NCBI GenBank assembly: GCA_002470185.1
Contig: DKNG01000110.1
Span: 1-6,754 of the forward strand
DNA length: 6,754 nucleotides
Direction: 5' to 3'
Origin: Arcobacter sp. UBA7394
Lineage (GTDB): Bacteria; Campylobacterota; Campylobacteria; Campylobacterales; Arcobacteraceae
The translations under genes were made by a program, and so were the position numbers. A model generated the notes under the pieces. It worked only from the letters and a program-made list of their open reading frames with translations. It made no database searches and was not told the DNA's origin. Numbering within the stretch: the stretch's first letter is position 1; each line of letters opens with the position of its first letter. Of this stretch, positions 1-6,697 are shown one piece after another.

Positions 1-76
1 AAAGTTTTTATGAAGACAAATAATAAGTTTTTTTGTGATTTTTATTAATAATTTAATATGTTTTTTATAAAAAATG

Positions 77-104
77 AAAAATAAGCCATTTTTGACTTAT
101 CTTT
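77..104 (-). terminator. Rho-independent terminator of the T1SS operon
   Basis: On the minus strand, positions 104-94 pair with 87-77 around a six-base loop (88-93). The core is the seven-base pairing ATAAGTC/GGCTTAT with one G-U pair, and it extends outward through a G-U and several A-U pairs. The 3' arm runs into a T-rich tract broken by CA, continuing to about position 69. The hairpin overlaps the stop codon of the HlyD-type gene (97-99), so termination follows directly after the last gene of the operon. On the plus strand the stem is not followed by a good T tract, so it looks unidirectional. Confidence 0.75.
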
Positions 105-1641
105 CGTGAAGTGAGTCTTGTTTTACTTTAAGTATTGGTTTTAATAAGAAGTCTAAAATTGTCTTTTTCCCAGTAACAATATCAACACTTGCAATCATTC
201 CTGGAATAATTGGCAATCTAACACCTTGTCTTTCTAGATAGTTTTTATCAGTTTTAACTAAAACTCTATAATAACTCTTACCTTCTTTTGATTCTTTATC
301 AACAATACTATCAGCTGATATTTCAATAATTTTAGCATCTAATCCACCATAGATTGAGAAATCATAAGCAGTAATTTTTATAATAGCTTTTTGACTTGGA
401 TTAATAAAAGCAATATCTTTAGGATCAATTTTAGCCTCAACAACCAAAGCATCACTTAAAGGCACAATTTCTATTAATTCCATTCCTGATTGAACAACTC
501 CACCAATAGTATTTAGATTTAATTGTTTTACAATCCCATCAACAGGCGAAGTAATAATAGTTTTAGCAACCTTATCTTCATCTCCTACTAATTTTGCTTC
601 AAACCTATTTATTTGACTCAATGTCTGTTGTAATTCATTTGAAGCCTCAGTCCTAAAAGTATTTATTCTCTCAGAAATTCTATGTTTTGCTTCTGAAATA
701 GCATAAGTAGATCTAGAAATGGATAACCTAGCTGTTTCTAAATCACCTCTAGTTTGAGTATGTTCTTTTTCAATATTTAATAAATCATATTTAGATTTAA
801 TCCCTCTTGCAACAAGTTTTTTTATAGTTTTTCTTTGTTCAATAATAAACTTTAGACTTTGTTCAAGTTTTCTAATGTTACTTTCTATCTCTTTTTGTTC
901 TTGAATTTTTTGATTTAATTGAGTATCAAGAACTCTTACAGATGACTTCAGCTCTCTAAATTTGTTTTCTAAAAAAAGCATTTCAGAAAGATCATATCGA
1001 GATGGATCTTCCATAACTTTTTTATCAAATTTCACTGTTGGTAAAGATTTATCTATTTCTATATTTGATTCTATAATAAGCCTAGTTTTTAAAGCTAAAA
1101 GAGAGTAATACTCTTGTAAACTCTCTTCTAATGTAGCTTGAAATCTTGTAGTATCAATCTTCATTAAAGGGTCACCTTTTTTTACAGTCTGCCCTTCTTT
1201 TACTGATATTTCTGAGATAATACCTCCATCTAATGATTGAACCGTTTGAATTTTATCCGTTGGAATAACTTTTCCATTTCCTCTAGCTAATTCATCAATT
1301 TGGGCAAATGCAGCCCATAATAAAAATGATATAAAAATACCCACAACTATTAAAAAAATGTAATTAGCACGACTAGAAGGTTCTTCATTAGAAGCTGAAT
1401 AACTTGAATAAACAAAATCTAAATCCTCTTCCTCATTAGATAATCCATATAGTCTTCTTACCCAATTAAAGAAACCTCTTTTTTTTATCTTTGTTTCTTT
1501 TTTTGTAGAATTATCATATTCTTGTGTCAAAGTATCTTCAAGCTTTTTTTCTTCAGAAGTTTTAGTGATTGAAGAATCAACATCAACAATAGTTAAATGA
1601 TCTGGATTTTCAATTATTTCTTCTTTTTTTTCAATATCCAT
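97..1641 (-). CDS. HlyD-family T1SS periplasmic adaptor (membrane fusion protein)
   Basis: A 514-residue inner-membrane-anchored adaptor that would link the ABC exporter encoded just upstream to the TolC-type channel. Residues 1-92 are a long, charged cytoplasmic extension, including a basic-aromatic stretch at about 52-66 (KIKKRGFFNWVRRLYG). One membrane segment lies at about 93-113. A biotinyl-lipoyl-like half-motif follows at about 130-163 (SLDGGIISEISVKEGQTVKKGD starts at 136), then a long helical coiled-coil hairpin at about 165-355 with a probable tip near LVARGIKSKYDLL (276-288). The second lipoyl half is at about 361-392 (TSPVDGIVKQL) and a beta-barrel region covers about 393-490. The C-terminus carries the HlyD family signature around GMIASVDIVTGKKTILDFLL (481-500). 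The length is typical or slightly long for the family. The ATG start lies 6 bases after the stop of the ABC gene, with AGG of a weak ribosome site overlapping that TAG, so translation is probably coupled. It is the last gene of the operon. The family call is firm; the cargo is unknown. Confidence 0.95.
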   Translation of the reverse strand: MDIEKKEEIIENPDHLTIVDVDSSITKTSEEKKLEDTLTQEYDNSTKKETKIKKRGFFNWVRRLYGLSNEEEDLDFVYSSYSASNEEPSSRANYIFLIVVGIFISFLLWAAFAQIDELARGNGKVIPTDKIQTVQSLDGGIISEISVKEGQTVKKGDPLMKIDTTRFQATLEESLQEYYSLLALKTRLIIESNIEIDKSLPTVKFDKKVMEDPSRYDLSEMLFLENKFRELKSSVRVLDTQLNQKIQEQKEIESNIRKLEQSLKFIIEQRKTIKKLVARGIKSKYDLLNIEKEHTQTRGDLETARLSISRSTYAISEAKHRISERINTFRTEASNELQQTLSQINRFEAKLVGDEDKVAKTIITSPVDGIVKQLNLNTIGGVVQSGMELIEIVPLSDALVVEAKIDPKDIAFINPSQKAIIKITAYDFSIYGGLDAKIIEISADSIVDKESKEGKSYYRVLVKTDKNYLERQGVRLPIIPGMIASVDIVTGKKTILDFLLKPILKVKQDSLHER

Positions 1642-1647
1642 AATTAC

Positions 1648-3801
1648 CTACTTTGTTGTAAATACTTCATTTTTTGGTCCATCAACAACAACTTGTCCAT
1701 TTTCAACAATAATAACTCTATCTACTAATTGAAGTAAAGAAGTTTTATGTGTAACTACAATTAAAGTCTTATTTTCTACAATTTCTTCCATTTTTTTAAT
1801 AAATGATTTCTCAGTTTGCCTATCCATTGAATTAGTTGGTTCATCAAGCATAACTATATTAGGGTCAGAAATTAAAGCTCTAGCTAATGTAACAGATTGT
1901 CGCTCACCACCAGATAAACCTTCACCTCTTTCACCTACTAATAAATCATATCCAGCTTCATGTTTACCTAAGAATTCATCTAATCCTGCTATTTTTGAAA
2001 CTCTTAACAGTTCTTCATCAGAAACATATTGTTCTCCAATAGTTAGATTATCTTTAATTGTACCCATAAATAAAAATGGCTCTTGTGGAACTGACCCAAT
2101 TGCATGCCTTAAATCCGTTGGATCGATTTGTCTTGTATCTAAACCATCAATTAAAACAGACCCTTTTGTTGGCTCATATAGATTCATAATCAGTTTTAAA
2201 AGTGTAGATTTTCCAGAACCAATTTTTCCTAAGATAGCTACTCTTTCACCTTGTTTAATTGTAAGGTTTATATTTTTTAGAGTTTCATGGTTTTGATCTT
2301 TATAAGAAAAATTAAGATCTTTTAATTGAATACTACCTTTTAGATTTGGTCTACTAATATAACTCTTATTTTCTTTTTCAACTGGCATTTTCATTATTTC
2401 ATCAAGATTATTCAGAGACAACATTGTTTTATCAAACTTAATTATCATTCCAACTAATTGAGAAACAGGAGCAATAACTCTTCCATTTAATATCATAGCA
2501 GCAATAATTGCACCCATTGTAATTCCACCATCTTGAGCTAAATAAACTCCTCCAGCAACAATTGCGATATTGGAAAATTGAGAAATAAAAGCGGTAAAAT
2601 AAGTAATACTTTGAGATAAAAAATGACTTTTATCAGCATAATGTACGGTCTTATTAATTGAATTATCCCAATGTGTTTTCATTCTATTCTGAGCTTTTAC
2701 ACTTTTGATAATCTCTAAACCAGATACTGCTTCAATTAAAGTTGTTTGTTTAATCTGTTCTTCTTTTACTGACTTTTCAATTAATGTTTTTAAGGGCTTT
2801 TGCATATACCAAGATAATAAAATAGAAATAACTACCGTGAATACGGTGATATAAGCAAGTGGTCCTGCAATATAAATAATCACTACAATAAAAATTAATA
2901 CAAAAGGTAAATCAACTACAGCTGCAATTGTAGCACTAGTGAAAAATTCTCTAACACTTTCAAAAGATTGCAGTCTACTAATAAACTGCCCTGTAGAAGA
3001 AGGCTTTGCCTCCATTTTAATATTTAAGAGGTGATTGAAAATCATATTAGACATTACTGTATCTGCACGTTTACTAGCAATTCCTAAAAAATGGGATCTT
3101 AAAACCTTTAGTATAAAATCAAAAACCATAACAATTGTTATTCCAAAAAACAGTACCCATAATGTTTCAATTGCATTATTAGGTAAAACTCTATCATAAA
3201 CATTCATAGTAAAAAGAGGAGTTGCCAAAATAAAAATATTTATAAATAAAGATACAATTATTACTTGTTTATAAATACCTTTATTTCTGAACATAGTTCC
3301 CCAAAACCACTCTTTTGGATTCTCTACAACTACTTCTTTTTCTATTCTATTATTAAAATTGTATTCTGGTTTTATAATAATTACTTCACCATTAAATTCT
3401 GATTCTAACTTAGAAATAGACATACTTGTTTCACCAGTACTAAGACCTGGAAGAATAACACTTGCAGTATCATTTTCTAAATCATAATCAAGTAAAACAC
3501 AGGCTCTATTCTTTTTTAAAATTAATACTGAAGGCAGAGCAAGTTTTGTAATGTCATTTAGATTATTTCGTTTTACAGTTTTAGTAATTAAACCAATTTT
3601 TTCTGCTGCTTCTTGGAACATTGAGATGTTCATTGAGGTGTTATGTATAGGCAATCCAAAAGTTACAGACTCCGCAGAAGTCTCCCTTTTATGATACTTA
3701 GACAAAAAAAGTAGACAACCAAGAAGGTCATCTACTTTTCTTCTGTCTTTTAGATTTTTTAATGTTTCATTTCCAATTTGTGTTGAATCATTACTTTCCA
3801 A
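1648..3801 (-). CDS. LapB/HlyB-type T1SS ABC exporter with degenerate C39-like domain
   Basis: A 717-residue half-transporter that would act as a homodimer in the inner membrane, coupling ATP hydrolysis to one-step protein export. Residues about 22-140 form a C39-peptidase-like domain. Its DDLLGCLLFL segment (24-33) keeps only a Cys matching the non-catalytic second Cys of the C39 motif, and no catalytic His-Val-Val segment is seen near 98-104, so it should bind substrate rather than cleave a leader. Membrane segments lie at about 177-197, 213-233, 291-311, 314-334, 405-423 and 430-450. The ATPase domain (about 489-717) has Walker A GKIGSGKST (525-533), Q-loop Gln573, signature LSGGE (629-633), Walker B IVMLDEPT (649-656), D-loop SMD (658-660) and H-loop His685, all intact. 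The start is TTG: an in-frame TAA lies four codons upstream, and the next in-frame Met is about residue 57, inside the C39-like domain. It is the middle gene of the operon, 22 bases after the TolC-type gene and 6 before the HlyD-type gene. The LapB-like class (RTX or adhesin export) is inferred from the domain layout. Confidence 0.96.
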   Translation of the reverse strand: MESNDSTQIGNETLKNLKDRRKVDDLLGCLLFLSKYHKRETSAESVTFGLPIHNTSMNISMFQEAAEKIGLITKTVKRNNLNDITKLALPSVLILKKNRACVLLDYDLENDTASVILPGLSTGETSMSISKLESEFNGEVIIIKPEYNFNNRIEKEVVVENPKEWFWGTMFRNKGIYKQVIIVSLFINIFILATPLFTMNVYDRVLPNNAIETLWVLFFGITIVMVFDFILKVLRSHFLGIASKRADTVMSNMIFNHLLNIKMEAKPSSTGQFISRLQSFESVREFFTSATIAAVVDLPFVLIFIVVIIYIAGPLAYITVFTVVISILLSWYMQKPLKTLIEKSVKEEQIKQTTLIEAVSGLEIIKSVKAQNRMKTHWDNSINKTVHYADKSHFLSQSITYFTAFISQFSNIAIVAGGVYLAQDGGITMGAIIAAMILNGRVIAPVSQLVGMIIKFDKTMLSLNNLDEIMKMPVEKENKSYISRPNLKGSIQLKDLNFSYKDQNHETLKNINLTIKQGERVAILGKIGSGKSTLLKLIMNLYEPTKGSVLIDGLDTRQIDPTDLRHAIGSVPQEPFLFMGTIKDNLTIGEQYVSDEELLRVSKIAGLDEFLGKHEAGYDLLVGERGEGLSGGERQSVTLARALISDPNIVMLDEPTNSMDRQTEKSFIKKMEEIVENKTLIVVTHKTSLLQLVDRVIIVENGQVVVDGPKNEVFTTK

Positions 3802-3812
3802 TCTATACCTTT
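3799..3812 (-). promoter_or_regulatory. Ribosome binding site and TTG start of the ABC exporter gene
   Basis: On the minus strand AAAGG (3812-3808) is followed by six bases and then TTG (3801-3799). An in-frame TAA overlaps the start of this site, so no ATG or GTG start upstream is possible. An ATG seven bases into the gene is out of frame. The spacing is normal for a ribosome site, which makes TTG the supported start. Confidence 0.8.
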
Positions 3813-3823
3813 ATTTAAAATTC

Positions 3824-5635
3824 CTAGTGATATTTTGCATATAATTTTTGATGTTTAGCTACATTATCGATATAAGGCCTACCCGCTTTTACAGATTCAG
3901 GTAAATTTGCCAATGCAGTTTTTGCTTCTTTTATTGAAGTAAATATACCATAAATAACCTTTGCACTTTTCATTTCAGGTCCAAACTCATAAGTATATGA
4001 AGAGCCTTGATCTAAACCTCTTTCACTAACATAGTTTTTAGCTTGTGATAAACCATTAGTTGTGGCAATATTAATTGTATAATTTTCTGATGATGCATTT
4101 AAAAATGCAGGTTTATCATTAGAAGAAGTTTCCATACTAGAATCCGTAATTAAATCTTCTTCTGTACTTTCATCTAATTCAAGTTCAGCTTCTTCAATTT
4201 TTTCTTCTTTTGATTCAGCAGTAATATCATCCCCTAATAATGCACTTAATTCATCAGAAACATCATTATTTGGAGTTATTTCTTTTTTTGTATCTTTATT
4301 TTTAATTTCTGCCGTAATGCACTCTTTTACATCAGATTCTAAAACTGTTTTTGTAAGAGTAGATAAAGAGTTTAATAAAGTATAATAATTTGAGTATAAC
4401 TCAAATTCTCTATTAACTAAACTTTTTTCAGCTTCATATAAAACTGTTTGTGCATCTAAAATATCAACAAAAGTTCTTGTTCCAGATTGAAATTCACTTT
4501 TATATACTTCAACAATATTTTCATTTGCATAAACATACTTTTTAAGAATTTCTATTCTTTCTTTATTCTTTTTAAATCTTTGGTAAGTAACTTTTATTTC
4601 TTCAACAACTTTTTTAGTAATAGAATCTAATCTCTCTTTTTGTTCTGCTAAGAACATATCTTCTTGCTTAGAAACAGCATAATCACCATCCCCATTGTAA
4701 AGATTCCAAGCTAAATTAATTCTACCAAAAGCTTGATTTTCAACTCCCTCTTCATTTAAAGATAAATCATTGTCAGTAACTACTTTTAATTCTAAGTCTA
4801 AAGTTGGCAAAAAGGCTGCATCTGCTTGTGCTATTTTTTCTCTTTGAGCTTTAACTCTTTCTATTTGTTCTAGAACTTCATAGTTATTTAAAACAGCTTT
4901 TCTAACTGTTTCTTGTAAAGTTGTTGGTATGTATTTCTCTTCTAAAGCTGGTCTACACTCTTTTCCATCTGCTTCAATCCCAACATATCTTTTGAATGTA
5001 CTGTTTCTAGAACTTTTGATATCTCTTTCTTCAAGATATTTTTCGCTTACAAAACTAAGTTTAGATTCCACTTGATAAGTTTCTAGTATTTCACCACTTA
5101 TTGCTTCTTTCTCTTTTGCGATAGATAAATTTTCTTCATTTGTAGCAATCATAACTTGTGTTAATCCAAGAAGTTCTCTATATTGAACTAATCCTGTATA
5201 TGCTTTAATTGTTTCAAAAACAACATTATCTATATTTTTGTTTGTTCTATATTTATTTGCTAAATCATTATGTTTCGCTTCTCTTACTTGACTAGGAGTT
5301 AAATCGCCATCATACAAAATTTGATTAAGGGCAAGGCCAAAGTTATATCCATCTTCTTGATCGGAACCGCTATTAGTAGAATTAGGAGAAGTAGCATCAT
5401 ATTTCTTTTCAGAATTACTCTGTTCAATTCTACCATCAATATCAATTCTTGGATAAAAATTCCCTTCTCTTTCATCAATATAATATTTGAATGCCTCTTT
5501 ATTCTTTTTTTCAGCAATAACCTCTGGATTTTTTTCTAGTACTCTTTGCACAGATTCTTTCAAACTTAAAGCATGTAAAGAAGTTGAAGCAAGCAAAGAG
5601 ATACATGCAAACTTAAACAATTTGTTAATGTACAT
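3824..5635 (-). CDS. TolC-family T1SS outer-membrane channel protein with C-terminal SPOR-like domain
   Basis: A 603-residue protein expected to trimerise into the outer-membrane and periplasmic exit duct of the exporter. A signal peptide covers about 1-22 (KLFKFACISLLASTSLHA, cleavage likely after Ala22). Two outer-membrane efflux protein repeats follow, about 24-228 and 238-438. Each has the helical pattern of TolC, with strand-like stretches such as YNFGLALNQILYDG (97-110) and FGRINLAWNLYNGDG (303-317), and the typical FVDILDAQ segment at 389-396. The only cysteines of the mature chain, Cys227 and Cys439, sit in KEC at the end of each repeat. Canonical TolC proteins end near here. This one adds an acidic, low-complexity linker (about 440-512) and a domain at about 516-603 that fits the SPOR pattern (YTINIATTNGLSQAKNYV, then SAKVIYGIFTSIKEAKTALANLP). 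ATG is preceded by AGGAG five bases upstream (5645-5641). First gene of the operon. The TolC call is firm; the SPOR call is by pattern. Confidence 0.94.
   Translation of the reverse strand: MYINKLFKFACISLLASTSLHALSLKESVQRVLEKNPEVIAEKKNKEAFKYYIDEREGNFYPRIDIDGRIEQSNSEKKYDATSPNSTNSGSDQEDGYNFGLALNQILYDGDLTPSQVREAKHNDLANKYRTNKNIDNVVFETIKAYTGLVQYRELLGLTQVMIATNEENLSIAKEKEAISGEILETYQVESKLSFVSEKYLEERDIKSSRNSTFKRYVGIEADGKECRPALEEKYIPTTLQETVRKAVLNNYEVLEQIERVKAQREKIAQADAAFLPTLDLELKVVTDNDLSLNEEGVENQAFGRINLAWNLYNGDGDYAVSKQEDMFLAEQKERLDSITKKVVEEIKVTYQRFKKNKERIEILKKYVYANENIVEVYKSEFQSGTRTFVDILDAQTVLYEAEKSLVNREFELYSNYYTLLNSLSTLTKTVLESDVKECITAEIKNKDTKKEITPNNDVSDELSALLGDDITAESKEEKIEEAELELDESTEEDLITDSSMETSSNDKPAFLNASSENYTINIATTNGLSQAKNYVSERGLDQGSSYTYEFGPEMKSAKVIYGIFTSIKEAKTALANLPESVKAGRPYIDNVAKHQKLYAKYH
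3827..4090 (-). other. SPOR-like domain coding segment (C-terminus of the TolC-type protein)
   Basis: Encodes residues about 516-603. It begins with a YTINIAT strand, then a helix with an alanine and spaced hydrophobics, a central region, a second strand AKVIYGIF followed by SIKEAKTALANL, and a final RPYIDNV strand. This order matches SPOR domains, which bind glycan strands lacking stem peptides in peptidoglycan. The TolC C-terminus is periplasmic, so the location is compatible. The identification rests on pattern only; a profile search was not possible. Confidence 0.7.
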
Positions 5636-5736
5636 TTAAACTCCTAATTTTATCAAACAAAAATATAATTTTAAAAGTTACTTTATTGAATTTTATCTTA
5701 ACAAGTGATTAATTCTGGTTATATTATTACTTTTTT

Positions 5737-5758
5737 ATTATATTTATGGATTATATCA
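5737..5758 (-). promoter_or_regulatory. Candidate promoter(s) of the T1SS operon
   Basis: On the minus strand TGATATAAT (5758-5750) is a perfect extended -10 element, and a second TATAAT lies 13 bases downstream (5742-5737). No good -35 hexamer is seen, which is common in Campylobacterota. Initiation from the first box would give a leader of about 110 bases before the TolC-type ATG. In DNA this AT-rich such boxes arise by chance, so the choice between them is uncertain. Confidence 0.5.
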
Positions 5759-5814
5759 TAAATAATTAAATTGATTTTCATTCATATAATATATAAGTAG
5801 TGTTAAATTATAAA

Positions 5815-5820
5815 TATAAT
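5815..5820 (+). promoter_or_regulatory. Candidate -10 element of the response regulator gene
   Basis: TATAAT lies 30 bases before the ATG at 5851, which would give a leader of roughly 20-25 bases containing the AAGG ribosome site at 5841-5844. There is no clear -35 hexamer at the usual spacing. Another TATAAT at 5785-5790 is an alternative that would give a longer leader. Confidence 0.45.
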
Positions 5821-5838
5821 AAGATTGAACTTATAATA
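5815..5838. repeat. Inverted repeat over the response regulator start region
   Basis: TATAATAAG (5815-5823) and CTTATAATA (5830-5838) are inverted copies matching at 8 of 9 positions around a six-base centre ATTGAA. The dyad covers the candidate -10 box and likely start point and ends just before the ribosome site. It could be an operator or a weak leader hairpin. The sequence is so AT-rich that chance is a serious alternative. Confidence 0.4.
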
Positions 5839-5850
5839 AAAAGGTTTTAA

Positions 5851-6564
5851 ATGGCTAAAAATTACACAAGTGATAAATTATCAAATATCTTGAAAAAACT
5901 AAATATACTTTATATTGAAGATGAAATGAATATTAGAGAAAATGTTCAAAAAGTATTATTACTTTTATGTGATCATGTTTATGGAGTAGAAAGTGTAGAT
6001 GAAGCCAAATTAATTTTAGAACAAAATCGTATTGATATTATAATATCAGATATAAATTTACCAGGAACAAATGGTTTGGATTTTATTGAAGAAGTAAGAA
6101 CAGTTGATAAAACTATACCAGTTATTCTACTAAGTGCTTATACAGATACAAAATACCTATTAAGCGCAACTAAATTGAAATTAATTGACTATTTAACCAA
6201 ACCAATTGACTTTAAAGCACTTAACAATGCTCTACATAAATGTGTACAAGATATAGTAGATAACTCTAGATATATTATATCTTTTAATGATAAAATAAAT
6301 TACAATGTCTTATATAAAAAACTTTATGATATAGAGTCTAATTTAGAGATAACTTTAACAGCAAAAGAGTTAGAATTATTAGACTATTTAATTTTATATA
6401 GTAATAGAGTAGTTTCACAAGATGAACTGAAAAACAATATTTGGAAAGACTCACTAGATGCTACAGACTCTGCACTAAAAAACTTATTAAATAAACTAAG
6501 AAAAAAGATTGGAAAAGAATCTATTATAAATATTTCTGGAGTTGGTTATAGATTAAATATTTAA
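5851..6564 (+). CDS. OmpR/PhoB-family two-component response regulator
   Basis: A 237-residue cytoplasmic transcription regulator. The receiver domain (about 16-131) has the acidic pair Glu23-Asp24 (YIEDE), the phospho-acceptor Asp67 in IIISDINLPG, the conserved Ser95 in LLSAYTD, the switch aromatic Tyr114 and Lys117 in YLTKP, so phosphorylation control should be intact. A linker precedes a winged-helix DNA-binding domain at about 165-237, with LTAKELELLDYL at its start, a recognition helix in about 205-220 (TDSALKNLLNKLRKKIG) and the closing GVGYRLNI wing typical of the family. The length is normal. The ATG follows AAGG at 5841-5844 with six bases between. It is transcribed away from the T1SS operon across a 215-base gap. 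No sensor kinase is seen in the window; one may lie to the right, or the regulator may be an orphan. Targets are unknown; control of the neighbouring exporter is inferred from position only. Confidence 0.95.
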   Translation: MAKNYTSDKLSNILKKLNILYIEDEMNIRENVQKVLLLLCDHVYGVESVDEAKLILEQNRIDIIISDINLPGTNGLDFIEEVRTVDKTIPVILLSAYTDTKYLLSATKLKLIDYLTKPIDFKALNNALHKCVQDIVDNSRYIISFNDKINYNVLYKKLYDIESNLEITLTAKELELLDYLILYSNRVVSQDELKNNIWKDSLDATDSALKNLLNKLRKKIGKESIINISGVGYRLNI

Positions 6565-6652
6565 TCTCCATTTTTATAGAAAATAATTTTTAGAGAGCTA
6601 TTTACCATTCAATTAAGCTATATTTTTATTGTATTTTGTGTTATTTTATTAG

Positions 6653-6669
6653 TTATAATAAATTATAAT
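6653..6669 (+). promoter_or_regulatory. Two TATAAT boxes pointing out of the window
   Basis: TTATAAT occurs at 6653-6659 and again at 6663-6669, ten bases apart, after a T-rich stretch. They could form a -10 region for a rightward gene beyond the window. No -35 hexamer is visible and the surrounding DNA is extremely AT-rich, so this is weak. Confidence 0.2.
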
Positions 6670-6674
6670 GACTT

Positions 6675-6697
6675 AATATCAATTATTTATTGATATT
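6675..6697. repeat. Perfect 9-bp inverted repeat downstream of the response regulator
   Basis: AATATCAAT (6675-6683) and ATTGATATT (6689-6697) are perfect inverted copies around TATTT. A T-rich run (ATTTTT at 6707-6712) follows about ten bases later. It could be a weak terminator for the regulator gene or a protein-binding dyad. The stem has only one G-C pair per arm, so it would be a poor terminator. No coding sequence of useful length is seen in the 190 bases after the regulator stop. Confidence 0.4.

Noticed and set aside
18..40. ACAAA/TTTGT pairing around the run of T's in the left flank
   Set aside because: Only five base pairs with one G-C pair; no gene is seen ahead of it in the window.
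10..48. Short plus-strand open frame of 12 codons starting with ATG at the left edge
   Set aside because: Too short, no convincing ribosome site, and composition is that of the AT-rich spacer.
5299..5539. Two 72-codon open frames, one on each strand
   Set aside because: Both lie wholly inside the TolC-type coding sequence in other frames, have no supporting ribosome site or domain, and the channel protein frame is clearly the real one.
6565..6600. Possible terminator directly after the response regulator (ATTTT/AAAAT pairing followed by T's, and TCTC/GAGA)
   Set aside because: The stem is five A-T pairs or a discontinuous pairing with no G-C core, so it is too weak to call.
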